Source: Phenylobacterium sp. (GTDB lineage Bacteria; Pseudomonadota; Alphaproteobacteria; Caulobacterales; Caulobacteraceae). From it: a stretch of DNA of 64,000 nucleotides. The stretch lies in NCBI RefSeq assembly GCF_030681155.1, contig NZ_JAUXXE010000049.1, forward strand, positions 1 through 64,000, read 5' to 3'. Position numbers and translations under genes: made by a program. The notes beneath the pieces were generated by a model. The model searched no databases and was not told where the DNA came from. It saw only the letters and a list, made by a program, of their open reading frames with translations. How positions within the stretch are numbered: the first letter of the stretch is position 1; every line of letters starts with the position of its first letter. This document shows positions 51,404-59,594 of the stretch, piece after piece.

Positions 51404-52435
51404 ATGAGCAAAGCCAGTCCCCTCGAGGCCCTCCGCGATTGGCTGGGGTCCGGCGCCTTGATCGCCATCAGCGGGCGGGTTGTGGCCGCCATCGCCATCG
51501 TCGGCGCGACCTACCTGCTGGTCCAGCTCATGCAAAAGGGGTTCGAACGCCTGCGTCGCCACGCCAAGGCCGGGTCGCCGCTGATCTATATCTTCGAAAA
51601 GGTTGTCGGTTACGCCCTGATGGTGGCGGGGCTGGTCGCCGGCCTCGCGACCTTGGGCGTCGATCTCAACTCCTTCACGGTGTTTGCGGGCGCCATCGGG
51701 GTCGGGGCAGGCCTTGGTCTGCAGGGTGTCGTGAAGGAATTCGTCTCAGGCTTGGTGCTGATCTTCGACCCCGCGATCCAGGTCGGTGACTTCATCGAGC
51801 TGGAAAGCGGCCTGCGCGGCGAGGTTGTCGAGATCGGCCCACGGGCGACCCGTATGCGAACCAACGACGACCTCAACGTGGTCATTCCGAACTCCAAGTT
51901 CATGCAGAGTCAGGTGATCAACTGGACCTACAACGATCAATCTGGACGGATCCACGTGGCTTTCTCGGTCGCTGAGGAGGCCGACAAGGCCGTCGTGCGC
52001 GACGTGGTGATGGCCGCCGCTCACGCCTTGCCGTTCACCGCCCCCGATCGCCCGGACCGCAAGACGCAAGTCTGGCTGACCAACTTCAGCGGGGATGGCC
52101 TGGACTTCGAGCTTATCGTTTGGCCGACCCTGGAATCCTCGCGCCACCCTTCGTCGCTGCGCGCAGCCTATACCTGGGCGGTGCATGAAGCCCTGCGAAC
52201 GGCGGGGATCAACAGTTCCTCGCCCCAGCTCGACCTGCGGCTTCGCAGTCTCTTCGGCCAGGAGGGCGAGCACGCTCTTCACGTCCTCGACATGGCTGAC
52301 CGGCGGCGGGCCACTCCGCGGGAGCCGATCCTCGAGAGCGCTCCCAATGACGCGGCCGCCGCAGTTTTCGATGACGCCGTCCGCAACAGCCGAGCCCGAG
52401 ACGCCGAGCCCCGCCGACGTGAGAAGCAAGCCTGA
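51404..52435 (+). CDS. MscS family mechanosensitive channel
   Basis: A 343-residue small-conductance-type channel. It has about three membrane helices: the pore helix is in the glycine/alanine-rich FAGAIGVGAGLGLQGVVKEFVSGLVLIFDPAIQVGD. The beta domain follows with RATRMRTNDDLNVVIPNSKFMQSQVINWT. The C-terminal 60 residues are charged and probably disordered. Such channels release solutes upon hypo-osmotic shock. Confidence 0.92.
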   Translation: MSKASPLEALRDWLGSGALIAISGRVVAAIAIVGATYLLVQLMQKGFERLRRHAKAGSPLIYIFEKVVGYALMVAGLVAGLATLGVDLNSFTVFAGAIGVGAGLGLQGVVKEFVSGLVLIFDPAIQVGDFIELESGLRGEVVEIGPRATRMRTNDDLNVVIPNSKFMQSQVINWTYNDQSGRIHVAFSVAEEADKAVVRDVVMAAAHALPFTAPDRPDRKTQVWLTNFSGDGLDFELIVWPTLESSRHPSSLRAAYTWAVHEALRTAGINSSSPQLDLRLRSLFGQEGEHALHVLDMADRRRATPREPILESAPNDAAAAVFDDAVRNSRARDAEPRRREKQA

Positions 52436-52487
52436 CGCCCTTGGCTGGCGACAAACTCGTGCCATCAATCGAGCCCAGGCTTGGCCG

Positions 52488-53336
52488 ATGAGTTTCACGC
52501 GCCGCGCCGCCGCGATCCTGGCCACCGCCCTGCTGTCGATACCCGCCAGCGCCATGGCCCAGCAGGTCGCGGCCTTTTCGCGCCACGACAACCGCTTCTT
52601 CGTCGACTGCATGGTCGACCAGGTGCTCGAACTCTGCCAGCTCGACACTGGGTCCTACGGCGTCGGCCTGCGGCCCCGGCCCGAGTTCGAAGCCTATCCA
52701 GCCCAGGGCGTCGGCGGGGTGATGGGCGCCAATGGGCTGCCGCTTCCAACCCGCGAGGTTCGGCTTGGCGCCTTGAGCTTTGGCCAGTTCAAGCTCCAGG
52801 ACGTTCCCGCGGCCGTCGCCGACAGCCCGTTCGACCACAGCATCATCGGTCTGGAGTACTTCCAGAGATTGGGCGCGTTCACCTTCGACTTCCGGCGCAA
52901 CGAATTGCGGCGCGGCTGGCCGGCCTCCAGCCGTTCCTGCGAGGAGCCGTTCGAAGTCACGACCCGAATGATCCGCGTCCCGGTCGATCTTCCCGGAGTA
53001 CACGTCAAGGCGGCCTGGGACACCGGGGCGAGCACTACCGTCGGCGACGCCGCCTTCATCGCCGCCCACCCCGAGGTGTTCCGCTTCGTTCGCAAGCTGC
53101 CGCCAGGCGCCGACGTCACGTCCATCGGCATGCCGGTCAGCCTCTATGTCGCCAGCAAGCTCTCGTTCTGCGGCCGTGACTTCCATGACGTCGCCGTGGT
53201 GGCGGTGGATATGTCCCGGTCCAAGGCCCTGGTTCCGGATTTCCCGGACCTCGCCCTCGGGGCCAATCTGATGGTGGGCGATAGCTGGTCGTTCGATTTC
53301 GCCGACCGCCGCTGGGCTTACGGCCACGGTTCTTAG
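52488..53336 (+). CDS. Secreted pepsin/retropepsin-like aspartic protease with two DTG motifs
   Basis: A 282-residue exported protein; signal peptide is residues 1-25 (MSFTRRAAAILATALLSIPASAMAQ). Two aspartic-protease active-site motifs occur in one chain: QLDTGSYGVG (about residues 53-62) and AWDTGASTTVG (about 178-188), so the chain may fold as two retropepsin-like halves. Four cysteines could make disulfides. Bacterial pepsin-like enzymes are uncommon, and two-DTG secreted forms are sparsely described. ATG 52488 is chosen for the signal peptide. Activity is inferred. Confidence 0.75.
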   Translation: MSFTRRAAAILATALLSIPASAMAQQVAAFSRHDNRFFVDCMVDQVLELCQLDTGSYGVGLRPRPEFEAYPAQGVGGVMGANGLPLPTREVRLGALSFGQFKLQDVPAAVADSPFDHSIIGLEYFQRLGAFTFDFRRNELRRGWPASSRSCEEPFEVTTRMIRVPVDLPGVHVKAAWDTGASTTVGDAAFIAAHPEVFRFVRKLPPGADVTSIGMPVSLYVASKLSFCGRDFHDVAVVAVDMSRSKALVPDFPDLALGANLMVGDSWSFDFADRRWAYGHGS

Positions 53337-53451
53337 ATCCCGCTGCAGCAGGCCGGCGGTCCCCTCTAGGCGCCGTGCGCCAGATGGGCTCATCTAGCCG
53401 AGGTTGAAAGCCTCCGGACTGCAAGCGCCTGTCCGGCTCCGTCAGCAAAGG

Positions 53452-54393
53452 ATGCGCCGGTCGATCCTGCGCAAGTCGGACGTGACGCTGCACTCCTCGG
53501 CCAAAGAACAGCGCCTGCTGCTGACCTCGATGACGGTCACCATCATCCTGGCTGTGACCAGCATCGGGTTCGGGCTGTGGATCAGCTCCAAGTCGGTGAT
53601 GTTCGACGGGTTCTACGATCTCATCGACGCGGCCATGACCGGTGTCGCCCTGCTGACCGTGCGACTGATCTCGCGGGGCGACGATGACCGCTTCCAGTAT
53701 GGCTACTGGCATTTAGAGCCGATGCTCGCCCTGCTGAACGGCCTGATCCTGGCCTTCGCCTGCATTTACGCCTTCATCGACGGTCTCAACGGCCTGATCG
53801 TCGGCGGCCGGGAACTTCAGTTCGGCATCGGCGCGATCTATGCCGGCGTCAGCAGCGTCATCAACTTCATCTTCTTCGCCTATATCCGCCGTTCAGCCCG
53901 TCATCTCGGCTCGCAGATGCTCGATGTCGACGCCCGATCCTGGCTCATGGGCGGGGTGCTCAGCGCCGGCCTATGTTTCAGCTTCATGGTCGGCGGTCTG
54001 CTCACCCAGACAGGAGCTGCGCGCTTGGCACCCTATGCCGACCCCCTGATCTTGCTGATCATCGCCCTGTGCCTGTTCCCGTTCCCGCTGATGACGATCT
54101 GGAAGGCCGGCCGCGACATCCTGATGATCACACCGAGCGACCTGGACGAGAAGATCAGCCAACTGGCTAAGGAGGTCGCCGAGCGACATGGCTTCGTGGA
54201 CTATGACTCCCATGTCGTGAAATCGGGTCGCCAACAATTCATCGAGATCGGCCTGGTCGCGCCCTCCGGCGACACCGAGACCAACTTTGATCGATTGGAC
54301 GCGATCCGCGCCGAGATCGCCGCGGCCATGGGCGGCGCGAGCCCAGGCTATTGGCTGACCGTCGATTTCACCGCCGACAAGCGCTGGATCTGA
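53452..54393 (+). CDS. Cation diffusion facilitator family transporter
   Basis: A 313-residue inner-membrane protein with six helices. The conserved SVMFDGFYDLIDAAMTGVALLTV has the D-x3-D metal site of helix 2, and DVDARSWLMGGVLSAG helix 5. It has the cytoplasmic C-terminal domain (about 230-313). CDF exporters remove Zn, Co, Mn or Fe; this cyanobacterial/proteobacterial-like subtype is less well defined. The start at 53452 is uncertain; a TTG at 53404 is an alternative. Confidence 0.85.
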   Translation: MRRSILRKSDVTLHSSAKEQRLLLTSMTVTIILAVTSIGFGLWISSKSVMFDGFYDLIDAAMTGVALLTVRLISRGDDDRFQYGYWHLEPMLALLNGLILAFACIYAFIDGLNGLIVGGRELQFGIGAIYAGVSSVINFIFFAYIRRSARHLGSQMLDVDARSWLMGGVLSAGLCFSFMVGGLLTQTGAARLAPYADPLILLIIALCLFPFPLMTIWKAGRDILMITPSDLDEKISQLAKEVAERHGFVDYDSHVVKSGRQQFIEIGLVAPSGDTETNFDRLDAIRAEIAAAMGGASPGYWLTVDFTADKRWI

Positions 54394-54399
54394 GAACCG

Positions 54400-55107
54400 T
54401 CAGAGCCCGTGCTTTTTCCAAAGCTCGTCGCTCTTCACGACATTGCGGATGAAGCTGGCGTGCAGCTCGCGTTCGGCGTCGGTCGAGCGGAAGGGCAGGG
54501 GGCGAGGACGGGCGCCATAGGATCCCGCCTTGGCGACCGCGACGGCCTGGGCGGCCATTGCGTGAGTGGTCAATTCCAGCGTCAGGGCGCGGCCGCCCTT
54601 CAGCTCCAGATAAACCCCGGCCAGCAGCCGGGCGTCGATCAAGGCGCCGTGCTTTTCCCGGTCGCTCAGCGAAATCTTGAACCGCTTGCACAGCGCATCG
54701 AGCGAGTTGTGCATCCCCGGAAACTTCTTCCGGGCGATCGCCAGGGTGTCGATCCAGCGATCTTCGTGCAGCGGCGTGAGGCCAAGGCCCTGCAACTCGT
54801 AGTTCACGAAGGTGCGGTCGAAGGTGGCGTTGTGAGCAATGATCGGCGCGTCACCCACGAAGTCGAGGAAATCCTGATGGATCTCCTTGTCGCGAAACTT
54901 GGGCTTGCCCCGTAGGAACGCCGCCGACAGGCCGTGGACTTTTTCGGCTTCGGGCGGCATGTCGCGCTCGGGATCGATATAGACGTGGAAACTCCGCCCC
55001 GTGGGCAGATAATCCTCGATCTCCAGGCACGCGAGTTCGACCAGCTTGTGGCCCATCTGCGGCTCGAAGCCCGTGGTTTCCGTGTCGAGAACGATCTCAC
55101 GCGCCAT
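54400..55107 (-). CDS. dnaQ: DNA polymerase III epsilon subunit
   Basis: A 235-residue 3'-5' proofreading exonuclease. Exo I is LDTETTG, Exo II is HNATFDRTFVNYEL, and Exo III-epsilon is HGALIDARLLAGVYLEL. The C-terminal segment (about 185-235), which tethers to the alpha subunit, is present. It follows coaE by 15 nt and belongs to the leftward origin-proximal cluster ppsR-maf-aroE-coaE-dnaQ. Confidence 0.96.
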   Translation of the reverse strand: MAREIVLDTETTGFEPQMGHKLVELACLEIEDYLPTGRSFHVYIDPERDMPPEAEKVHGLSAAFLRGKPKFRDKEIHQDFLDFVGDAPIIAHNATFDRTFVNYELQGLGLTPLHEDRWIDTLAIARKKFPGMHNSLDALCKRFKISLSDREKHGALIDARLLAGVYLELKGGRALTLELTTHAMAAQAVAVAKAGSYGARPRPLPFRSTDAERELHASFIRNVVKSDELWKKHGL

Positions 55108-55122
55108 ACGGTCTAGATCGCC

Positions 55123-55761
55123 TTATTTGGCCTGGCCATCAAGGGAGGCGAGACGTCGCGGCGGCCTACGCTGTGGATCACGCATGGTGGCGATGATCTC
55201 CGTCACTTGCTCGCGCGCCGGCTCCAGACCGCGACCGGTATCGACTACGAAATGGGCCCGCGCCCGTTTTTCGCTGTCATGCATCTGCCGCGCTAGAATG
55301 GCGTCCAGGCGATCGGCCGTCATGCCGGGCCGGGCCAGCACCCGCTCGCGCTGCTGGCTTTCGGGGGCCGAGACCACCACAACCGCGTCCATGTTCGCAT
55401 CACCGCCGGTCTCGTAGATCAGAGGGATGTCCAGAACGACCATGTCGGCGCCGGCTTCTTCCGCGGCCTTGAAAAACTGCACCCGGTCAGCGCCGACCAG
55501 GGGGTGAACGATCTTGTTCAGGCGCCCCATCGCCTCATCGTCGCCCAGGACCCGCGTCCGCAGGGCCTCGCGGTCGACTGCGCCCTCCTTGGTCACGCCG
55601 GGAAACGCCGCCTCCAACGGGGCCACGGCCGCCCCGCCCACTTGATAGAGATCGGCCACGGCGGCGTCGGCGTCGTAAACCGGTACGCCCGCATCGCGGA
55701 ACATCGCCGCGGTCGTCGACTTGCCCATGCCGATGGAGCCGGTCAGTCCGATGATCAACAT
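55123..55761 (-). CDS. coaE: Dephospho-CoA kinase
   Basis: A 212-residue P-loop kinase for the final step of coenzyme A synthesis. Walker A is [12 protein letters not shown], followed by [14 protein letters not shown] and [11 protein letters not shown]. Length is normal. It starts 2 nt away from the aroE stop and precedes dnaQ. Confidence 0.96.
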   Translation of the reverse strand: MLIIGLTGSIGMGKSTTAAMFRDAGVPVYDADAAVADLYQVGGAAVAPLEAAFPGVTKEGAVDREALRTRVLGDDEAMGRLNKIVHPLVGADRVQFFKAAEEAGADMVVLDIPLIYETGGDANMDAVVVVSAPESQQRERVLARPGMTADRLDAILARQMHDSEKRARAHFVVDTGRGLEPAREQVTEIIATMRDPQRRPPRRLASLDGQAK

Positions 55762-55762
55762 T

Positions 55763-56605
55763 TCAGAGTCCCAGAGCTTTGAGCGCCAGCGCGCGTACAT
55801 CGACGCTTTCCGGCGGCGTTTGGCCATAGAAGGCTTCAAATGAAGGAACTGCCTGGCCGATCAACATGGCCAAGCCATCGACCGTTTGCCGGCCCAACCC
55901 CTCGGCCTGCGCCAAGAGCGGGGTCTTCAGCGGCTTGTAGACCATGTCCATGATCACTGCGCTTGGCGGCGTCGCCTCCAGGGGCAGGTCCAGGGCTGGC
56001 GATCCAGATAGGCCGGCGGAAGTGGCGTTCACCACGGCGACTGCACCATCGAACGCCTTGGCGGCCTCATTCAGGGCAAAGGCGGCGGCCCCCAGGGGTT
56101 CGGCGATATCCTGGGCCTTGGTCAGCGTCCGATTGACGATCCGCACATCACGGCACCCGGCCTCGACAAACGCCGCCGCGGCGCCGCGCGATCCGCCGCC
56201 CGCGCCGAGGATCACCACCGGGCCGGCCTTGGGATCAAACCCCGGAGCCTGCTCGGCAAAGGCTCTAAGCATGCCCAGCCCGTCGGTGTTGTCGGCCAGG
56301 ATCGTGCCGTCTTCGCGAAACACCAGCACATTGGCGGCGTCCGCCGTCCGCGCTCTGAATGTCGCCTCGTCGGCCAAGGCCAAGGCCTCGCCCTTGAAAG
56401 GCAAGGTGACGTTCAACCCCGACACTGTTCCTCCGCGCAGGGAATCGACAAAGGCGGTGAACCGCCCCGGCTGGACCGAAAAGGGCACATAGACCCCGTC
56501 CATGCCCGCCGCCGCCAGCCAGGCGTTGTGCAAGATCGGGCTCATGGAATGGCTGATCGGCCGGCCGACCACGCCGGCCACCCGGGTCGCGCCGGAAATG
56601 CTCAT
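55763..56605 (-). CDS. aroE: Shikimate dehydrogenase (NADP+)
   Basis: A 280-residue enzyme reducing 3-dehydroshikimate in aromatic amino acid synthesis. The shikimate-side [17 protein letters not shown] and [10 protein letters not shown] with the catalytic lysine, and NADP site [18 protein letters not shown], are visible. The ATG at 56605 overlaps the maf stop by 4 nt. Confidence 0.96.
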   Translation of the reverse strand: MSISGATRVAGVVGRPISHSMSPILHNAWLAAAGMDGVYVPFSVQPGRFTAFVDSLRGGTVSGLNVTLPFKGEALALADEATFRARTADAANVLVFREDGTILADNTDGLGMLRAFAEQAPGFDPKAGPVVILGAGGGSRGAAAAFVEAGCRDVRIVNRTLTKAQDIAEPLGAAAFALNEAAKAFDGAVAVVNATSAGLSGSPALDLPLEATPPSAVIMDMVYKPLKTPLLAQAEGLGRQTVDGLAMLIGQAVPSFEAFYGQTPPESVDVRALALKALGL

Positions 56606-57198
56606 GCCGCCAACACGCCGTGGCGGCGGAACAGGTCTAGCAAACCCATCAGGGGCAAGCCCAGGATAGCGAAGTAGTCGCCCTCGATCTTCGAGAACAA
56701 CTGCGCCCCAGGGCCTTCGAGCCGGTAGCAACCCACCGACCCAAGAGCTTCTTCGCCCTCAAGCTCAAGATAACTGGCGAGAAACTCGTCTGAGAAATCG
56801 CGCATGGTCAGAGTCGCCGAGACAATCTCGCGCCAGATCGGCGCTCCGTCCTTGGCCACCACCACCGCCGAATGCAGCTTGTGCGGCTTGCCCCGCATGG
56901 TCCTCAACCGCTCGGCTGCGCCGTCCACCGTCTCGGCCTTGTCGTAGAGCTTGCCCTCGAACTCTAGGGTCTGGTCGGATCCGATCACGAAGCCCGGCTT
57001 GGAGCGCGAGACCTTGATGGCTTTCAGTTCGGCCAGGGCGTCCGCGACATCGCGGGGGCTCGCGCCTTCAGCCAGCATGGCGTTTTTCACCGCGTCCTCG
57101 TCGACGCCGGCCACCGACACTTCAAAAGGTACGCCCGCGCCGGTCAGCACGGCGCGCCGTGCGGCGCTCTTGGACGCCAGGATAATCTGCGTGCTCAA
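56602..57198 (-). CDS. maf: Maf-like nucleotide pyrophosphatase
   Basis: A 198-residue Maf/HAM1-superfamily enzyme. [21 protein letters not shown] is the N-terminal signature, and [20 protein letters not shown] carries the catalytic acid. Such proteins hydrolyse non-canonical NTPs (dTTP, UTP or m7GTP by subfamily). It overlaps the preceding ppsR stop region and aroE start. Confidence 0.93.
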   Translation of the reverse strand: MSTQIILASKSAARRAVLTGAGVPFEVSVAGVDEDAVKNAMLAEGASPRDVADALAELKAIKVSRSKPGFVIGSDQTLEFEGKLYDKAETVDGAAERLRTMRGKPHKLHSAVVVAKDGAPIWREIVSATLTMRDFSDEFLASYLELEGEEALGSVGCYRLEGPGAQLFSKIEGDYFAILGLPLMGLLDLFRRHGVLAA

Positions 57199-58043
57199 CC
57201 CAGCACCTCCACCTGTCCGTGGCCGCCGTGCAGCAAGTTCATCACCGCTGCGGCGGTTTCTTCGACACTTCGGCGGGTGACGTCGATCACCGGCCAGCCT
57301 TGGCGCTCATAGAGCCGGCGAGCCTTCACCGTCTCCTCGCGTACCGCTTCGATGTCGATATAGGTGGATTCCCGGTCTTCCTTGAGGCTGAGCAACCGGT
57401 TTCGCCGGATCTGGATCAGCCGGTCTGGGGAAATCGTCAGCCCAACCACCAAGGTGTTCTTCAGCTCGAACAGCTTTTCCGGCGGCGGCCGCGTCGGCAC
57501 CAGCGGCACATTGGCCGCTCGCACGCCGCGATGAGCCAGATAGATGCAGGTCGGCGTCTTCGAGGTTCGCGACACCCCGACCAGGACCACGTCGGCCTGC
57601 TCCAGATCCTGCCCGCCTTGGCCGTCGTCGTGGCCGATGGCGTAGTTCAGGGCGTCCATTCGGTTGAAATAGTCGTTGTCCAGCGCGTGCTGCACGCCCA
57701 CCCGGCGGCTGATCGAGGCGCCAAGATAGCGCTGCAGCGACGAGACCAAGGGATCGAGCGCGGCGATGCAGGGCATATCCAGCCGCCGTACGCCTTCTTC
57801 CAGCGCGGTCCGCAATTGATCGTCGACAATGGTGTGAATGACCACGCCGGGCGCTTCCTCGATATCGGTCAAGGCCCGCTCGAGCTGCCGGGGCGAGCGC
57901 ACCAGCGCATAGATATGTTCGATCGGCAGGACGTTCTCGAACCGGGCGCAAACGGCGCGCGCCATGGCGTTCAGCGTCTCGCCGGTCGAGTCCGACACCA
58001 GGTGGACGTGGAAGTAGGTCGCGACGCGAGGGGTCGAGGTCAT
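57195..58043 (-). CDS. ppsR: Pyruvate, phosphate dikinase/PEP synthase regulatory protein (kinase/pyrophosphorylase)
   Basis: A 282-residue DUF299 family protein that both phosphorylates and dephosphorylates PPDK or PEP synthase using ADP or phosphate. HVHLVSDSTGETLNAMARAV at the N-terminus and the P-loop VLVGVSRTSKTPTCIYLAHRG are diagnostic. The start (MTSTPRVATYFH) at 58043 is set by the family pattern. In Caulobacter this gene (RP001) flanks the chromosomal origin, as here. Confidence 0.93.
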   Translation of the reverse strand: MTSTPRVATYFHVHLVSDSTGETLNAMARAVCARFENVLPIEHIYALVRSPRQLERALTDIEEAPGVVIHTIVDDQLRTALEEGVRRLDMPCIAALDPLVSSLQRYLGASISRRVGVQHALDNDYFNRMDALNYAIGHDDGQGGQDLEQADVVLVGVSRTSKTPTCIYLAHRGVRAANVPLVPTRPPPEKLFELKNTLVVGLTISPDRLIQIRRNRLLSLKEDRESTYIDIEAVREETVKARRLYERQGWPVIDVTRRSVEETAAAVMNLLHGGHGQVEVLG

Positions 58044-58137
58044 GGGCCTCTTGGGGCTGCAAGGACGAAATGCGGAATCTGGGCGGGAAAACTGGGGACG
58101 AAAGAGTCGATACCTTCTTAACGAAGGAGGACTGCTT

Positions 58138-58146
58138 TGTGGAATA
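58138..58146 (-). promoter_or_regulatory. Weak DnaA-box-like sequence
   Basis: On the minus strand TATTCCACA matches the TTATCCACA consensus at seven of nine positions. It lies at the ppsR side of the origin region. Confidence 0.35.
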
Positions 58147-58226
58147 GCCGGCGCCGTGGCCGGGGCCCTGTGCACGGGCGGGAGGAAGTCGGGAGTTTGC
58201 CGCCAGCTCGTCCACTGGAACGATGG

Positions 58227-58242
58227 TTAAGATACTATGAAC
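58227..58242 (+). promoter_or_regulatory. CtrA box, one mismatch
   Basis: TTAA-GATACTA-TGAAC differs from the TTAA-N7-TTAAC consensus by one base. Its right half-site overlaps the left arm of the origin inverted repeat at 58239-58280. Confidence 0.55.
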
Positions 58243-58280
58243 AGGGGTGTTGGCGACCGGGCCGCGAATGACCCCTGTTC
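58239..58280. repeat. 10-bp perfect inverted repeat in the origin
   Basis: GAACAGGGGT (58239-58248) and ACCCCTGTTC (58271-58280) are perfect arms separated by 22 nt. A TTAA half-site lies 8 nt outside the left arm and 7 nt outside the right arm, making the whole unit nearly symmetrical around the two CtrA boxes. Confidence 0.7.
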
Positions 58281-58287
58281 GTCAAAG

Positions 58288-58302
58288 TTAACTCCCCGTT
58301 AA
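58288..58302 (+). promoter_or_regulatory. Perfect CtrA box in the origin
   Basis: TTAA-CTCCCCG-TTAA is an exact TTAA-N7-TTAA match followed by CC. Phosphorylated CtrA binds this motif in Caulobacter and represses replication initiation in swarmer cells. Confidence 0.8.
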
Positions 58303-58306
58303 CCTA

Positions 58307-58322
58307 CTAACGAAACGTAAAC
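58307..58322 (+). promoter_or_regulatory. Degenerate CtrA box
   Basis: CTAA-CGAAACG-TAAAC has two mismatches to TTAA-N7-TTAAC and lies four bases after the perfect box. Confidence 0.3.
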
Positions 58323-58350
58323 GCCATCAGGGCTAGGGTCGTTGTCCCCG

Positions 58351-58359
58351 CAATCCACA
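58351..58359 (+). promoter_or_regulatory. DnaA-box-like sequence
   Basis: CAATCCACA matches TTATCCACA at seven of nine positions, with the ATCCACA core intact except for the first two bases. It follows the first copy of the duplicated GTTGTCCCCG element. Confidence 0.5.
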
Positions 58360-58397
58360 GGGTTGTGCGCGGAGGGCGCGTTAACCACCAATCGCCT

Positions 58398-58406
58398 TGT
58401 TGATAA
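58398..58406 (-). promoter_or_regulatory. DnaA box, one mismatch
   Basis: The minus strand reads TTATCAACA, one base from the TTATCCACA consensus. It is the best DnaA box seen in the gap. Confidence 0.55.
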
Positions 58407-58540
58407 GGGGTTGCGGCGGTATGGCCAGCGAAAGTTGTCCCCGTATGTCCACGGCCCTACCTCTTCCTCAACATCCAATATCTAAATTCTTATTAGGAAG
58501 AAGACAGGCGGGCGGCGCCCATGGGCTTGAGCCTGGGGCC

Positions 58541-58555
58541 TTAAGCCGGTTTAAC
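58541..58555 (+). promoter_or_regulatory. CtrA-like half-sites before hemE, non-canonical spacing
   Basis: TTAA-GCCGGT-TTAAC has 6, not 7, nt between half-sites and sits directly before the hemE start. It could be a variant CtrA site or reflect promoter-edge composition. Confidence 0.35.
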
Positions 58556-58562
58556 GGCGCTC

Positions 58563-59594
58563 ATGTCAGAAGGTTCAAAACCGCGCCTCTTGAGGGCGCT
58601 CGCCGGTGAAACCCTGGATAGGCCGCCGGTCTGGTTCATGCGTCAGGCTGGGAGGTCGCTCCCCGAGTACCGTGAGCTTCGCACCCGGGCGCCGGACTTC
58701 ATCGCGTTCTGCCACAATCCCGAGATGGCGGCCGAGGCCACGATGCAGCCGATGCGGCGGTTCCCGCTGGATGCAGCCATCGTGTTCGCCGACATCCTGC
58801 TGATCCCGCGTGCGCTCGGCCAGGAAGTCTGGTTCGAGGCCGGCGAGGGTCCCCGGCTTGGGGAACTGCCGTCGATTGAATCAATGGCCGACCAGATCGA
58901 AGCCTCGACTGGGCGGCTGTCGGCCATCGGTGAGACCCTTTCTCGGGTCCGGGCGGAGTTGGAACCTGATCGCGCCCTGATCGGCTTTGCTGGCGCTCCC
59001 TGGACCGTGGCGACCTATATGATCGAGGGCAGGGGGTCGGATCGCTCCGGCGCCCGGACCTACGCCTATCAGAACCCCGAAAAGCTCGATCGCTTGATCG
59101 AGGTGCTGGTGGAGTCGACCGCTCGCTATCTGGTGATGCAGGCGAAGTCCGGCGCCCAGGTGCTGAAGCTTTTCGAGAGCTGGGCTGAAGGCCTGGCCGA
59201 GGATGTCTTCGAGCGCATCGTCATCAAGCCGCATGCCGCGATCATCGAGAAGGTCCGGGCCGCTGGCGTTGACACCCCGTTCATCGGCTTCCCACGCGGA
59301 GCCGGCGCCCTGGTCGAGAACTATGCTGCGAAGGTGCCGGTCAATGCGGTGGCCTTGGACACCCAGGCCTCTGCGGCGCTCGGTCAGAAGATCCAGGCTG
59401 GTGGAAAGACCATCCAGGGGGCCCTCGACAACCTGTTGCTTCGCGCCGGCGGGCCGGCGCTGGACGCCAGGGTTGATGCCTTGATCGAGCAGTGGAACAG
59501 CGGTCCCTACATCTTCAATCTCGGCCACGGCGTCATGCCTGACACCCCGATCGAGCATATCGAGCGCACCATCCGACGGGTGACCGGCAAGTGA
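58563..59594 (+). CDS. hemE: Uroporphyrinogen decarboxylase
   Basis: A 343-residue enzyme that converts uroporphyrinogen III to coproporphyrinogen III in heme synthesis. The RQAGRSLPEYRELR signature is at residues 26-39, and GFAGAPWTVATYMIEG is also characteristic. Its start is just right of the origin; in Caulobacter the strong hemE promoter lies in Cori. It overlaps hemH by 4 nt. Confidence 0.97.
   Translation: MSEGSKPRLLRALAGETLDRPPVWFMRQAGRSLPEYRELRTRAPDFIAFCHNPEMAAEATMQPMRRFPLDAAIVFADILLIPRALGQEVWFEAGEGPRLGELPSIESMADQIEASTGRLSAIGETLSRVRAELEPDRALIGFAGAPWTVATYMIEGRGSDRSGARTYAYQNPEKLDRLIEVLVESTARYLVMQAKSGAQVLKLFESWAEGLAEDVFERIVIKPHAAIIEKVRAAGVDTPFIGFPRGAGALVENYAAKVPVNAVALDTQASAALGQKIQAGGKTIQGALDNLLLRAGGPALDARVDALIEQWNSGPYIFNLGHGVMPDTPIEHIERTIRRVTGK

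Larger units (their letters stand above)
58044..58562. other. Candidate chromosome replication origin (Cori) between ppsR and hemE
   Basis: This 519-bp gap has no gene. It contains a perfect CtrA box, two degenerate CtrA boxes, DnaA-box-like 9-mers, a 10-bp inverted repeat, a duplicated GTTGTCCCCG element followed by TCCAC, and an AT-rich stretch (58469-58503). The flanking genes ppsR and hemE are those that bound the Caulobacter crescentus origin (Cori), where CtrA represses and DnaA starts replication. Assignment is by gene order and motifs; GC skew and marker frequency were not measured. Confidence 0.88.
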
